Shown: piece by piece, positions 1 to 6,209 of the stretch
How the letters are laid out: each line of letters begins with the position of its first letter
How positions within the stretch are numbered: position 1 is the stretch's first letter
Assembly (NCBI GenBank): GCA_958366945.1
Contig: CATXCY010000056.1
Coordinates: 1-10,584 of the forward strand
DNA from: Bruticola sp004554425
GTDB taxonomy: Bacteria > Vulcanimicrobiota > Xenobia > Xenobiales > Xenobiaceae
Length of the DNA: 10,584 nt
Direction: 5' to 3'
Made by a program: the position numbers and the translations under genes
Notes under the pieces: generated by a model
Databases searched by the model: none
What the model saw: only the letters and a program-made list of their open reading frames with translations
What the model was told of the DNA's origin: nothing

Positions 1-91
1 CACATGAGCGGTGCTATGGTTTTTTTATATGTTCAACTTGATTTTACAATTAACAGTTGCTTTTTTGGGCGCTTTTGAGGAATGTGTAATT

Positions 92-1198
92 TTAATCAAT
101 AACATTAACTAATCCAGTTTGGCATAATTGAGAAGGTTGGCCTGATATAGAGTTTAAGTCCAGAGCTGCTTCTATTTGTATGGCGATTTTGCTTTGTTCA
201 GCAGCTTTTTTGATTGTTTGGATGCGCAAAACGAAATCGTCTCCTTCGGCAGCAGCTTCAGCTATGGTAATTTGGTCTTTACTAAAGTCTGTATTTAAGA
301 AAGCAATGTCTTTGGCACTGATTTTTAAATTAGGCACTTGTCCTTTTCCTTTGGTAGCAGTGAATACGGGCTTAATATTGAAATTTACTAGATAAATATC
401 AGTTTGGCTAAGTTTGTCAGTATGGCATTTAGTGACAATGAATTTAAGTTCTTGCAATTTTTGATCGCTGACAAAGATAGGATCGGATTCCAAATTGATA
501 GTTCTATTGACTAAAGGAAGCTCAGCCTTAACTCTTGTTCCGTTAGCTTGACTGTAGGCAATAGCTTGCAAAGTTCCTGAAGGAAGTAAATTTAAAGTTG
601 GCTCGTCGAAACTTACAGGAATCAGACCGGTAAGGTTTATAATTTGGCCATCTTTATTGTTGATGGCTTCTACGACAAGTGTCGTTTTCTCATTAAGATG
701 AATTAAATTAGCACTGGTCTCCACCCTTGCAGAGATTTGCTCAGAAGGAACTAAATCACAATAGACGGTGTTAGCTTCTTTAGAGGAGAAATTTAAACAA
801 GGAATATCTTGCTGAGTAACACCGACGATCTTGCCTTTCTCATCGTAAAAGGCAGCGCTCATTTCTGTGGCTTTATTGGGGACATTTTTAATTAAACTAT
901 GTATAATGGTGGCTTGGCCAGCCTCAGAGCTTACTTTTTCACTTGCTAAATGAACTGTGCTTTGCTGATCTCTGAAGCAAACATTGACCGTTTTAACTTT
1001 TATGTCAGTAGAATTAGTATTGACTAATAGTAAGACGTCGCATTTTTGTTTATGATCGCTACTAGAAGCTTGAGCAGCCTCGATTATGCATAAGGAAGGA
1101 ACCGAAACGAGGATAGACGCGATCAAGACACTAAGCATGCAGACAGTGAAACTGTACGTTTTTATAAGGAGAAGTTGACTGACGCTGTTTTTTCGCAT
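92..1198 (-). CDS. Secreted protein of unknown function (368 aa)
   Basis: I do not recognise this family. The N-terminus has a Sec-type signal peptide: positively charged residues (R2, K3, K13), a long hydrophobic stretch at about 14-39, and an AQA-like cleavage site near residue 44. The predicted mature part is rich in alternating hydrophobic/polar residues, as in beta-sandwich or Ig-like exported proteins, with no membrane segment or catalytic motif that I can see. It has six cysteines (C53, C74, C134, C147, C258, C359), an even number that would allow three disulfides; this is inference. The ATG start is supported by a GGAGGT Shine-Dalgarno site at 1206-1211, with 7 bases before the ATG. 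The gene stands alone: 354 bases separate it from the next gene upstream, and that gene ends at its own terminator. No clear terminator is visible in the 91 bases beyond its stop. The coding call is firm; the function is open. Confidence 0.85.
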   Translation of the reverse strand: MRKNSVSQLLLIKTYSFTVCMLSVLIASILVSVPSLCIIEAAQASSSDHKQKCDVLLLVNTNSTDIKVKTVNVCFRDQQSTVHLASEKVSSEAGQATIIHSLIKNVPNKATEMSAAFYDEKGKIVGVTQQDIPCLNFSSKEANTVYCDLVPSEQISARVETSANLIHLNEKTTLVVEAINNKDGQIINLTGLIPVSFDEPTLNLLPSGTLQAIAYSQANGTRVKAELPLVNRTINLESDPIFVSDQKLQELKFIVTKCHTDKLSQTDIYLVNFNIKPVFTATKGKGQVPNLKISAKDIAFLNTDFSKDQITIAEAAAEGDDFVLRIQTIKKAAEQSKIAIQIEAALDLNSISGQPSQLCQTGLVNVID

Positions 1199-1231
1199 AA
1201 CGATTACCTCCGATAATAGTGGGGTTTAGCT

Positions 1232-1260
1232 ATAATTATTGTATATTTGGCAATAATTAT
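1232..1260. repeat. Perfect 10-bp inverted repeat upstream of the secreted-protein gene
   Basis: The arms ATAATTATTG (1232-1241) and CAATAATTAT (1251-1260) are perfect reverse complements with a 9-base spacer. The dyad lies 34-62 bases upstream of the minus-strand ATG at 1198, where a promoter or operator would be expected. A second pair, CGATAAT (1211-1217) with ATTATCG (1256-1262), overlaps it and the Shine-Dalgarno site. No convincing -35/-10 pair could be fitted, so it could be a repressor site, a leader hairpin, or chance in AT-rich DNA. Confidence 0.4.
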
Positions 1261-1370
1261 CGATTTTTAAGCCAAAAAGTTTACAGTAAGCCTACAAGGG
1301 CACGCTTAATACAGCTTCCGAACTAGGGAAAACAATATAAATTTAGATAACTTAGGGGGGAGAGAAACGG

Positions 1371-1451
1371 ATGAAATTCTTACCAAACTACACACTATGC
1401 ATGAACAAAATATTGTTCAACTGCTTTATTCATCCTTTTACACATCCATAG
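1371..1451 (+). CDS. Possible 26-aa small ORF
   Basis: In the 354-base gap between two minus-strand genes, a plus-strand ORF of 26 codons (ATG 1371, TAG 1449-1451) follows a purine-rich GGGGGGAG stretch at 1355-1362 with an 8-base spacer, a plausible ribosome site. The predicted peptide is short and moderately hydrophobic, with two cysteines, and matches nothing I recognise. A terminator that also works in this direction lies 30 bases beyond the stop. No convincing promoter was found upstream. It may be a real small peptide, part of a small RNA, or chance; chance ORFs of this length are common. Confidence 0.22.
   Translation: MKFLPNYTLCMNKILFNCFIHPFTHP
1402..1419. repeat. 18-base palindromic site TGAACAA-N4-TTGTTCA
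   Basis: TGAACAA (1402-1408) and TTGTTCA (1413-1419) are perfect reverse complements around a 4-base centre. It has the size and symmetry of a dimeric regulator site, but lies inside the possible small ORF and about 200 bases upstream of the nearest minus-strand start. The GAAC...GTTC half-sites recall LexA boxes, but the spacing (8 bases between GAAC and GTTC) is not the 4 of the Gram-positive LexA box, so LexA is not claimed. Confidence 0.25.
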
Positions 1452-1481
1452 TAGCAGCAAGTCTGAAAGTTGTAAAGTATA

Positions 1482-1529
1482 AAAAAAGATCGCCCTCACT
1501 CTTTTCGTAACGGAGAAGCGATCTTTTTT
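1482..1529. terminator. Two-way intrinsic terminator
   Basis: AAAAAAGATCGC (1482-1493) and GCGATCTTTTTT (1518-1529) form a perfect 12-bp inverted repeat with a 24-base loop. Read on the minus strand it ends in a seven-U run, 23 bases beyond the stop of the coiled-coil gene at 1553, so it is that gene's terminator. Read on the plus strand it also ends in a U run and could end any transcript covering the possible small ORF. The GC part of the stem is short and the loop is long, so efficiency may be moderate. Confidence 0.8.
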
Positions 1530-1552
1530 ATTGTAAGCGAAAGAACTAATTG

Positions 1553-2398
1553 CTAACGAGCTATATTTCCTTGAGAAGCAGTGCTCAGAAGAGAATCGCT
1601 TTGGGCTTCTCTAGAAGCAGCGCTGGCTTCTAAAGCCTCGGCAGCCATATTGTTGTATTCACCTTCGTTCCAGCGAATGCGGGCTGCCTCAGTGCGCTCT
1701 TGTTGAGCCAAAGCTCTTTGCTCGGCAGCCAACTTTTGGTTATGATCGGCCATTTGACGCAACTTCTTTGCTTCGGCCAGATCTTTGTCCGGAGTGCTGT
1801 CGTAGTTGTCTATCTCTTTGGCCCAAATAGCAGCTTCTTTAAGGTAGGCTTCAGCCATATCCATTTCGAAGGTGCCTAAGTTGTCATAAGAAAGGCCCAT
1901 AACATAAGCATAAGGATTCCAAAGCATAGCTGCTCCGCGAGCTACTCTAGAATCACCCATGCCATCGAGTTCTTTGGCACGTTGCTGACAATTGGCTACA
2001 ACTTGCTTGGCATAATTGTAGCGAGCCACTCTATATTCTAAGGCTTCAGCTTTAGCTCTAAGTTGTTGTGCGGCTTGCTCGCCCCTGGCCGAAGCCGCTT
2101 CACGTTTCTCAGCCGATTCTTCCAAATGATCGGCTTCTTGAGAAGCGGTAGGGGGATCGCACTCGCCGCACTTGGCAGAAACGGAACCTTCAACTTTAGA
2201 ACTGCCGACTTGCTCGCGAAGCTTAGCTAAGTTTACATTCAAAGCGGCTTCAGAATCTACGGAAGTTTGGGCAAAAGAATCTGCTGCCGGAGCGGAAGTC
2301 TGCTCTTGGGCAGACTCCGATTTGCTGGCTGCGACATTGGGAGCAGAAGCCCGCATGGAAGATAAACCGCTAATGTTGGTCGGATTTATACTGTTCAT
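1553..2398 (-). CDS. Ala/Glu-rich coiled-coil protein of unknown function (281 aa)
   Basis: I do not recognise this family. Residues 1-60 are polar and rich in Ser, Ala and Gln, likely disordered, with no signal peptide. A CGEC motif lies at 77-80. Residues 85-145 are an Ala/Glu/Arg/Gln-rich helix typical of a coiled coil. A short aromatic section (about 155-180, including WNPYAYVMG and Y/F/M residues) breaks it, and a second long helix runs from about 176 to 275. So the layout is a disordered head plus a helical hairpin. The start is supported by AGGAG at 2405-2409 (minus-strand sense), 6 bases before the ATG. It lies 98 bases downstream of the TPR gene and ends at the terminator at 1482-1529. 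The Ser/Ala-rich leaderless N-terminus resembles non-Sec secreted proteins such as type III substrates, but no secretion genes are present, so that stays a guess. Confidence 0.85.
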   Translation of the reverse strand: MNSINPTNISGLSSMRASAPNVAASKSESAQEQTSAPAADSFAQTSVDSEAALNVNLAKLREQVGSSKVEGSVSAKCGECDPPTASQEADHLEESAEKREAASARGEQAAQQLRAKAEALEYRVARYNYAKQVVANCQQRAKELDGMGDSRVARGAAMLWNPYAYVMGLSYDNLGTFEMDMAEAYLKEAAIWAKEIDNYDSTPDKDLAEAKKLRQMADHNQKLAAEQRALAQQERTEAARIRWNEGEYNNMAAEALEASAASREAQSDSLLSTASQGNIAR

Positions 2399-2457
2399 AT
2401 GAAACTCCTAAAAGTTGAAGAAAAAATATCCCCTAATCTTACCATGCATGATAGCAC

Positions 2458-2473
2458 AGTTTCAAAGGAAACT
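2458..2473 (-). other. Small hairpin between TPR and coiled-coil genes
   Basis: AGTTTC (2458-2463) and GAAACT (2468-2473) are perfect complements around a 4-base loop, 24 bases after the TPR gene stop. No T run follows in the minus direction, so it is not a standard terminator. It may stabilise an mRNA end or be chance. A TATCAT box (minus strand, just downstream of the hairpin) could serve as a -10 for the coiled-coil gene, but no -35 fits. Confidence 0.25.
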
Positions 2474-2496
2474 CTTGTCGATATAAGGCACAAAAG

Positions 2497-3735
2497 TTAA
2501 ATTTTTTTCCAAACTTGTTTTAAGTCGTTGTATCGATCGCGTAAAAGCTGCAAATCAGACATCAATGAAAGCGTCATATATTGGCGCGCTTTGGCAAAAT
2601 CTTTTTTTATAATGTAAAGCTGAGCCAAGCCATAGTTAGCCTCAGGAAGTTTTTCGAAGTACTTTAAGGCTAATTGCCAAGCTTCTTCAGCTTTTTTATA
2701 CTCTTTGAGCAATAGTGCCGTTCTGGCTATGTAATGGAGAGTATAGGCATTTTCCTTATTTTCTCTTAGAGCCTCTTGAAAATACGTGGCTGCTTGGCGC
2801 AAAGCCTCAACCTCTTCCGCACTAATTCTTTGTCCTGGTAGGTGGCCAAATTCTATATTCCCTAAACAGGCTTCTCCTAAATCGTAAGCTAGCTGTGGAA
2901 TATCAGGATTTTTAGCGTAAGCTTCACTAAGTTCTTGCTTGGCTTTTTTGATTTCTTCCAATCTTTTTTCTGGATCTAAATCCCAACATTTTTGCAAACG
3001 ATAGCTACCTTTGGAGGCTAAAGAAGAGGCTTCCCCAGGCATAAAACCGGCAAAAAGTGATGTTTTACGTTTCTTTGTCTCTTGGGACTCTTTTTTCTGG
3101 CTGCTGTGCTCAGAAGCGCTTGATGAATTCTCAAGTTTAGCATCTGTTGCCAATGCATCATGATCGGAACTTTTTGCTTCGACAATATCTTCAGTATCGG
3201 CTTTTAAGCCTTCATCCCAATTGGCTTCAATTTCAGGGAGCTCTTTAGGAAGAATATACTCTTCAATAGCTATAGCAAATCTGGACAGTACTGGAGGAGA
3301 AACAGTTAAGTCAAAATTACCTTTAGATGGATAGAGTATTTCCAGAACTTTGTCGATTGCACCTTGCCGCAAAAAAAGCAAAGCTTGAGCTGTAGGAGCA
3401 GCTTGGTTGTCTGGACAGACTTCGAGCAAATTATTCAAGAAGGCTTGAGCTTGCTCAAATTTATCGCTGTCTATCGATGCCAAAGCAGCAAACAGCGGTA
3501 CGGATGGATTTTTAGGATCTTTTTGAGCAGCTTGGCTGAAAGCCTTGGAGGCATCTTCACTTTGGCCAAGTTCTAAGTAAGCCAACCCCAGTTGAATATA
3601 GTCTCGACAAGACGAAGCTTCTTGTTCTGACTGAACAAGTAAAGCTTGTGCTTTGTCAATATTTTCGTTTTGGCACGGAGGATTGAGGCGCAGAGCGCTA
3701 AAGGCCTGATCTGTCAGACGCATGGATTTGGACAT
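2497..3735 (-). CDS. TPR-repeat protein (412 aa)
   Basis: This is a tetratricopeptide-repeat scaffold, a family that mediates protein-protein contacts; its partner cannot be told. Two to three TPR units are visible near the N-terminus (about 44-77 and 78-111, each with the G-x-A/Y...A...A...P pattern), then a charged Ser/Glu/Lys linker without order at about 165-245, then further TPR units at about 262-295, 327-360 and 365-398. There is no signal peptide or membrane segment, so it is probably cytoplasmic. The frame is open up to a TTG at 3804, but I chose ATG 3735: nothing like a Shine-Dalgarno site precedes the TTG, while GGTGGAG lies upstream of 3735, 12 bases away but brought closer by a hairpin. 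The gene is divergent from dsbD with a 100-base shared upstream region. ATG 3723 is a second possible start. Confidence 0.88.
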   Translation of the reverse strand: MSKSMRLTDQAFSALRLNPPCQNENIDKAQALLVQSEQEASSCRDYIQLGLAYLELGQSEDASKAFSQAAQKDPKNPSVPLFAALASIDSDKFEQAQAFLNNLLEVCPDNQAAPTAQALLFLRQGAIDKVLEILYPSKGNFDLTVSPPVLSRFAIAIEEYILPKELPEIEANWDEGLKADTEDIVEAKSSDHDALATDAKLENSSSASEHSSQKKESQETKKRKTSLFAGFMPGEASSLASKGSYRLQKCWDLDPEKRLEEIKKAKQELSEAYAKNPDIPQLAYDLGEACLGNIEFGHLPGQRISAEEVEALRQAATYFQEALRENKENAYTLHYIARTALLLKEYKKAEEAWQLALKYFEKLPEANYGLAQLYIIKKDFAKARQYMTLSLMSDLQLLRDRYNDLKQVWKKI

Positions 3736-3738
3736 AAT

Positions 3739-3769
3739 AACGGAAAACTCCACCGTAAAAAGTTCCGTT
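3739..3769 (-). promoter_or_regulatory. Hairpin presenting the ribosome site of the TPR gene
   Basis: On the minus strand AACGGAA (3763-3769) pairs perfectly with TTCCGTT (3739-3745), and a flanking CT/AG pair can extend the stem past a two-base bulge. The loop carries GGTGGAG, the only Shine-Dalgarno-like sequence for ATG 3735. The 3' arm ends three bases before the ATG, so folding would shorten an otherwise long 12-base spacing. The same dyad in DNA could instead be an operator in the shared upstream region with dsbD. Confidence 0.45.
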
Positions 3770-3835
3770 TGCCTTCGTCCATAGAGTAAAGTGCCCTGCT
3801 TCAACTGAATTTAAGAATGGAGGGAGCTTATATTT

Positions 3836-5725
3836 ATGAAATTAAACAATATTGCTAAATTAGTCTGTTTGCTTATAGCAGCTCTTTTGTTTTGGACTGT
3901 TTCTTTAACTTCGACTCAAGCATGGCCTAAAAAATTTACTCAAAATGGTGCTAATCAAACTAAAGTTACCTTATACTGTCCTTCCGAGGGAAAGTTCGAG
4001 GAAGGTGACACTTTTGAAGTAGCTTTAATTTTTGATATTCCAGAAGGAAGTCATATCTATGGACGCAGTGGAGGAGAAAACGGTCTACCGACAACTATAA
4101 AATGGAAATTACCAGCTGGTATAAACATTGCAGAAACTATTTGGCCTCCCACTCAACAACTGAAGTTCCTTGGCGAAAATATTTCCGGCTATGAAGGGCA
4201 AATTGCTGTTATTTATCGCTTCTTGGCTTCTTCATCTTGGCCCAAAATGCCACCAATTTGTGCTGAGATCAGTTGGCTCGATTGCAATGAAAAAGGGTGT
4301 CATCCTGGGCAAGCTTTGTTGCAAACTGAATCGGCTCAATTTATACATGCACAGTCTGAGCCGTATAACCAACTTATACAACAAACTTTAAGCCGAGGAA
4401 CAAAAGAATCTTACGCAGTTGCGCTTTCTTCACCTAAAAATAATTCCACAGATATTGGCTCTGCGCCATTAAAAACAATATTTGCGGGAAGATGGTTAAA
4501 AGTAATTCTTTACGCTGCTGGAGCTTTTTTAGGCGGTATCATTCTAAATTTTATGCCTTGCGTTTTTCCAGTATTATCTTTAAAAGTATTTAGTCTTGTG
4601 GAACAAGCTCAAGAAGCAAAACAATGTGGGCGAAGTTTTAAAGCAGCCGCTTGGTTCTCCTTAGGAATTTTACTTAGCTTTTGGGCCGTGGCCTTTGTCA
4701 TGATTGCCTTTAAGGCGGGAGGAAAAGAGCTAGGGTGGGGCTTTCAAATGCAATATCCTGCCTTTGTAGCCGGCCTTACGTTGTTGTTTTTCCTAATCGC
4801 TTTAAATATGTGGGGCGTTTTTGAATTTGGTCTTAGTTTAACTAGGCTGGGCGGCTTAGAACAAAATCAGCCTAAGGCCGTTAGTGCCATTTTTAGTGGA
4901 GTACTGACAGTAGTTGCCGCTACTCCTTGTACAGCTCCTTTTATGGGATCGGCCTTGGGGTTCTCGTTTGCGGAACCTTTCTATATATCATTGATAATTT
5001 TTACATTTTTGGCATTAGGTATGGCCTTGCCTTATGCAGCCTTAGCTTCTTGGCCGTCTTTTTTGCGCTATTTGCCTAGGCCTGGATACTGGATGGAAAC
5101 TGTAAAGCAATTCTTGGCTTTTCCTCTAGCTTTTGCATGTGTATATTTTATCTGGGTATTTGCCAAGCAAACCAGCTTAAATGGGGCCATAACTTTACTA
5201 ATTGCTTTAATATGGGCCTCATTAGCTGCCTGGACTTATGGGCGTTTAGCTTTAAAAAAACCAAAAGCAGCCTGGATTCTAGTATGTATAATTTCAGCCA
5301 TTTGCCTTTTCACTGTGTATTGGGCTTGTACAACTGCTGCAAACGTTCAGCCTACTCATAATTCGGCAACTGATACTTATAATGGTCAAGATATTACAAC
5401 TTGGTCGCCTCAAGCTGTGCAAAAAGCTTTAAGTCAAGGACGCTCAGTTTTTATCGATTTTGGTGCTGACTGGTGTCTCACTTGCCAAGTTAATGAAAAA
5501 ACGGTTCTATCCAATCCGGAAATAAAAGAGCTTTTTCGAGAACGTGGTATAGTTTTTCTAAAGGCTGACTGGACTAAGCGCAATGAAGAAATAACGGAAG
5601 CTTTGCGCACTTACGGGCGCAGCGGTGTGCCTCTTTATGTTTATTATGAGGCGCATAATCAGTCTGAGCCTGTTATCTTGCCGGAAATTTTAACTGTTAA
5701 TATTGTAAAATCATATGTGAAATAA
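3836..5725 (+). CDS. dsbD: Thiol:disulfide interchange protein DsbD
   Basis: DsbD carries reducing power from cytoplasmic thioredoxin across the inner membrane to periplasmic thiol proteins. The three-domain order is visible. A signal peptide covers about 1-29. The N-terminal periplasmic domain (about 35-170) has its redox pair C150 and C155 in a DCNEKGC segment. The membrane domain (about 218-497) has roughly eight membrane segments and the two conserved intramembrane cysteines, C242 in an N-x-x-P-C-V-F-P motif and C365 in a T-P-C-T-A-P motif. The C-terminal thioredoxin domain (about 515-629) has W546-C-L-T-C550 and the cis-proline segment G597-V-P599. At 629 residues it is somewhat longer than E. 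coli DsbD (565). The start has a GGAGGGAG site at 3819-3826, 9 bases before the ATG. It is probably cotranscribed with the thioesterase gene 24 bases downstream. All catalytic cysteines are present, so it should be active. Confidence 0.92.
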   Translation: MKLNNIAKLVCLLIAALLFWTVSLTSTQAWPKKFTQNGANQTKVTLYCPSEGKFEEGDTFEVALIFDIPEGSHIYGRSGGENGLPTTIKWKLPAGINIAETIWPPTQQLKFLGENISGYEGQIAVIYRFLASSSWPKMPPICAEISWLDCNEKGCHPGQALLQTESAQFIHAQSEPYNQLIQQTLSRGTKESYAVALSSPKNNSTDIGSAPLKTIFAGRWLKVILYAAGAFLGGIILNFMPCVFPVLSLKVFSLVEQAQEAKQCGRSFKAAAWFSLGILLSFWAVAFVMIAFKAGGKELGWGFQMQYPAFVAGLTLLFFLIALNMWGVFEFGLSLTRLGGLEQNQPKAVSAIFSGVLTVVAATPCTAPFMGSALGFSFAEPFYISLIIFTFLALGMALPYAALASWPSFLRYLPRPGYWMETVKQFLAFPLAFACVYFIWVFAKQTSLNGAITLLIALIWASLAAWTYGRLALKKPKAAWILVCIISAICLFTVYWACTTAANVQPTHNSATDTYNGQDITTWSPQAVQKALSQGRSVFIDFGADWCLTCQVNEKTVLSNPEIKELFRERGIVFLKADWTKRNEEITEALRTYGRSGVPLYVYYEAHNQSEPVILPEILTVNIVKSYVK

Positions 5726-5739
5726 ATTATGATTTACTT

Positions 5740-5744
5740 GGAGG
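5740..5744 (+). promoter_or_regulatory. Ribosome binding site fixing the thioesterase start
   Basis: GGAGG at 5740-5744, continuing as GGAGGTAA, sits 5 bases before ATG 5750. The in-frame ATG at 5729 lies upstream of this site and has no Shine-Dalgarno sequence of its own, so 5750 is the more likely start. Confidence 0.85.
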
Positions 5745-5749
5745 TAAAT

Positions 5750-6133
5750 ATGGAAATAAAAACTCATTTAGGCGTCGACAAGCAACTTTGTGGCCAAGTT
5801 GTGAAATTGGGAGAGGGCGAAGCTGTTGTCAGCTTAACTTTGACGCAAAATATGAGCGCCGACGCTCGCGGTTTAGTTCATGGTGGTTTCATTTTCGGTT
5901 TAGCCGATTATGCTGCTATGTTGGCTGTTAACGATCCTAATGTTGTGCTTGGTGCTGCCGAGACGCGCTTTTTGAAGCCTTGCCAAGTAGGTGAAATTAT
6001 CGAAGCTCATGCCAAAATAGTCGGTGAGGCAGGGAAGAAACGTACGGTTGAAGTCAGTTGTAAACGTGGAGATGTAGAAGTTTTCAAAGGTAGCTTTACC
6101 TGTTTTGTTTTGGATAAACACGTTTTAGATTAG
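5750..6133 (+). CDS. PaaI-type hotdog-fold thioesterase (127 aa)
   Basis: Hotdog-fold proteins of the PaaI type hydrolyse acyl-CoA or related thioesters in the cytoplasm, usually as dimers or tetramers. The sequence shows the family signature: a V-H-G-G-F segment at about residues 43-47 followed by F-G-L-A-D-Y-A-A at about 49-56, where the aspartate matches the catalytic acid of PaaI-type enzymes. It then has the expected strand pattern with R-F-L-K-P (about 74-78), as in single-domain members. The length of 127 residues is normal. The frame also contains an ATG at 5729 (134 residues), but the GGAGG site selects 5750. It follows dsbD by 24 bases, so the two likely share a transcript, though no functional link is known. 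The substrate cannot be told from sequence; no phenylacetate pathway genes are nearby, so I give no symbol. Confidence 0.88.
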   Translation: MEIKTHLGVDKQLCGQVVKLGEGEAVVSLTLTQNMSADARGLVHGGFIFGLADYAAMLAVNDPNVVLGAAETRFLKPCQVGEIIEAHAKIVGEAGKKRTVEVSCKRGDVEVFKGSFTCFVLDKHVLD

Positions 6134-6149
6134 TTACTGATAATCACTT

Positions 6150-6184
6150 TGTTATTGTAATGCCGCTCGCAATAATAGGCGGTA
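6150..6184 (+). other. Two overlapping, mutually exclusive hairpins between thioesterase and pepF
   Basis: TGTTATTG (6150-6157) can pair with CAATAATA (6170-6177; 8 bp with one G-U), and TGCCGC (6161-6166) can pair with GCGGTA (6179-6184; 6 bp with one G-U). Each takes bases that lie in the loop of the other, so they interlock. No T run follows, so it is not a terminator. Transcription from dsbD may run on into the peptidase gene. It may be an attenuator-like element or a protein site, or chance. Confidence 0.3.
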
Positions 6185-6209
6185 AGAATTAGGCGTAGGT
6201 AGTGTGAAG

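Noticed and set aside
1..91. Terminator for the secreted-protein gene
   Set aside because: Only a weak CAACT/AGTTG pairing is seen beyond the stop, with no T run after it in the minus direction; the TTTTTTT at 20-26 belongs to the plus strand.
3736..3804. N-terminal extension of the TPR protein from TTG 3804 (23 extra residues)
   Set aside because: No Shine-Dalgarno site before the TTG, the extension does not resemble the TPR domain, and ATG 3735 has GGTGGAG upstream.
5729..5749. Upstream ATG adding seven residues to the thioesterase
   Set aside because: GGAGG lies downstream of this ATG and at the right distance from ATG 5750; the ATG at 5729 has no ribosome site.
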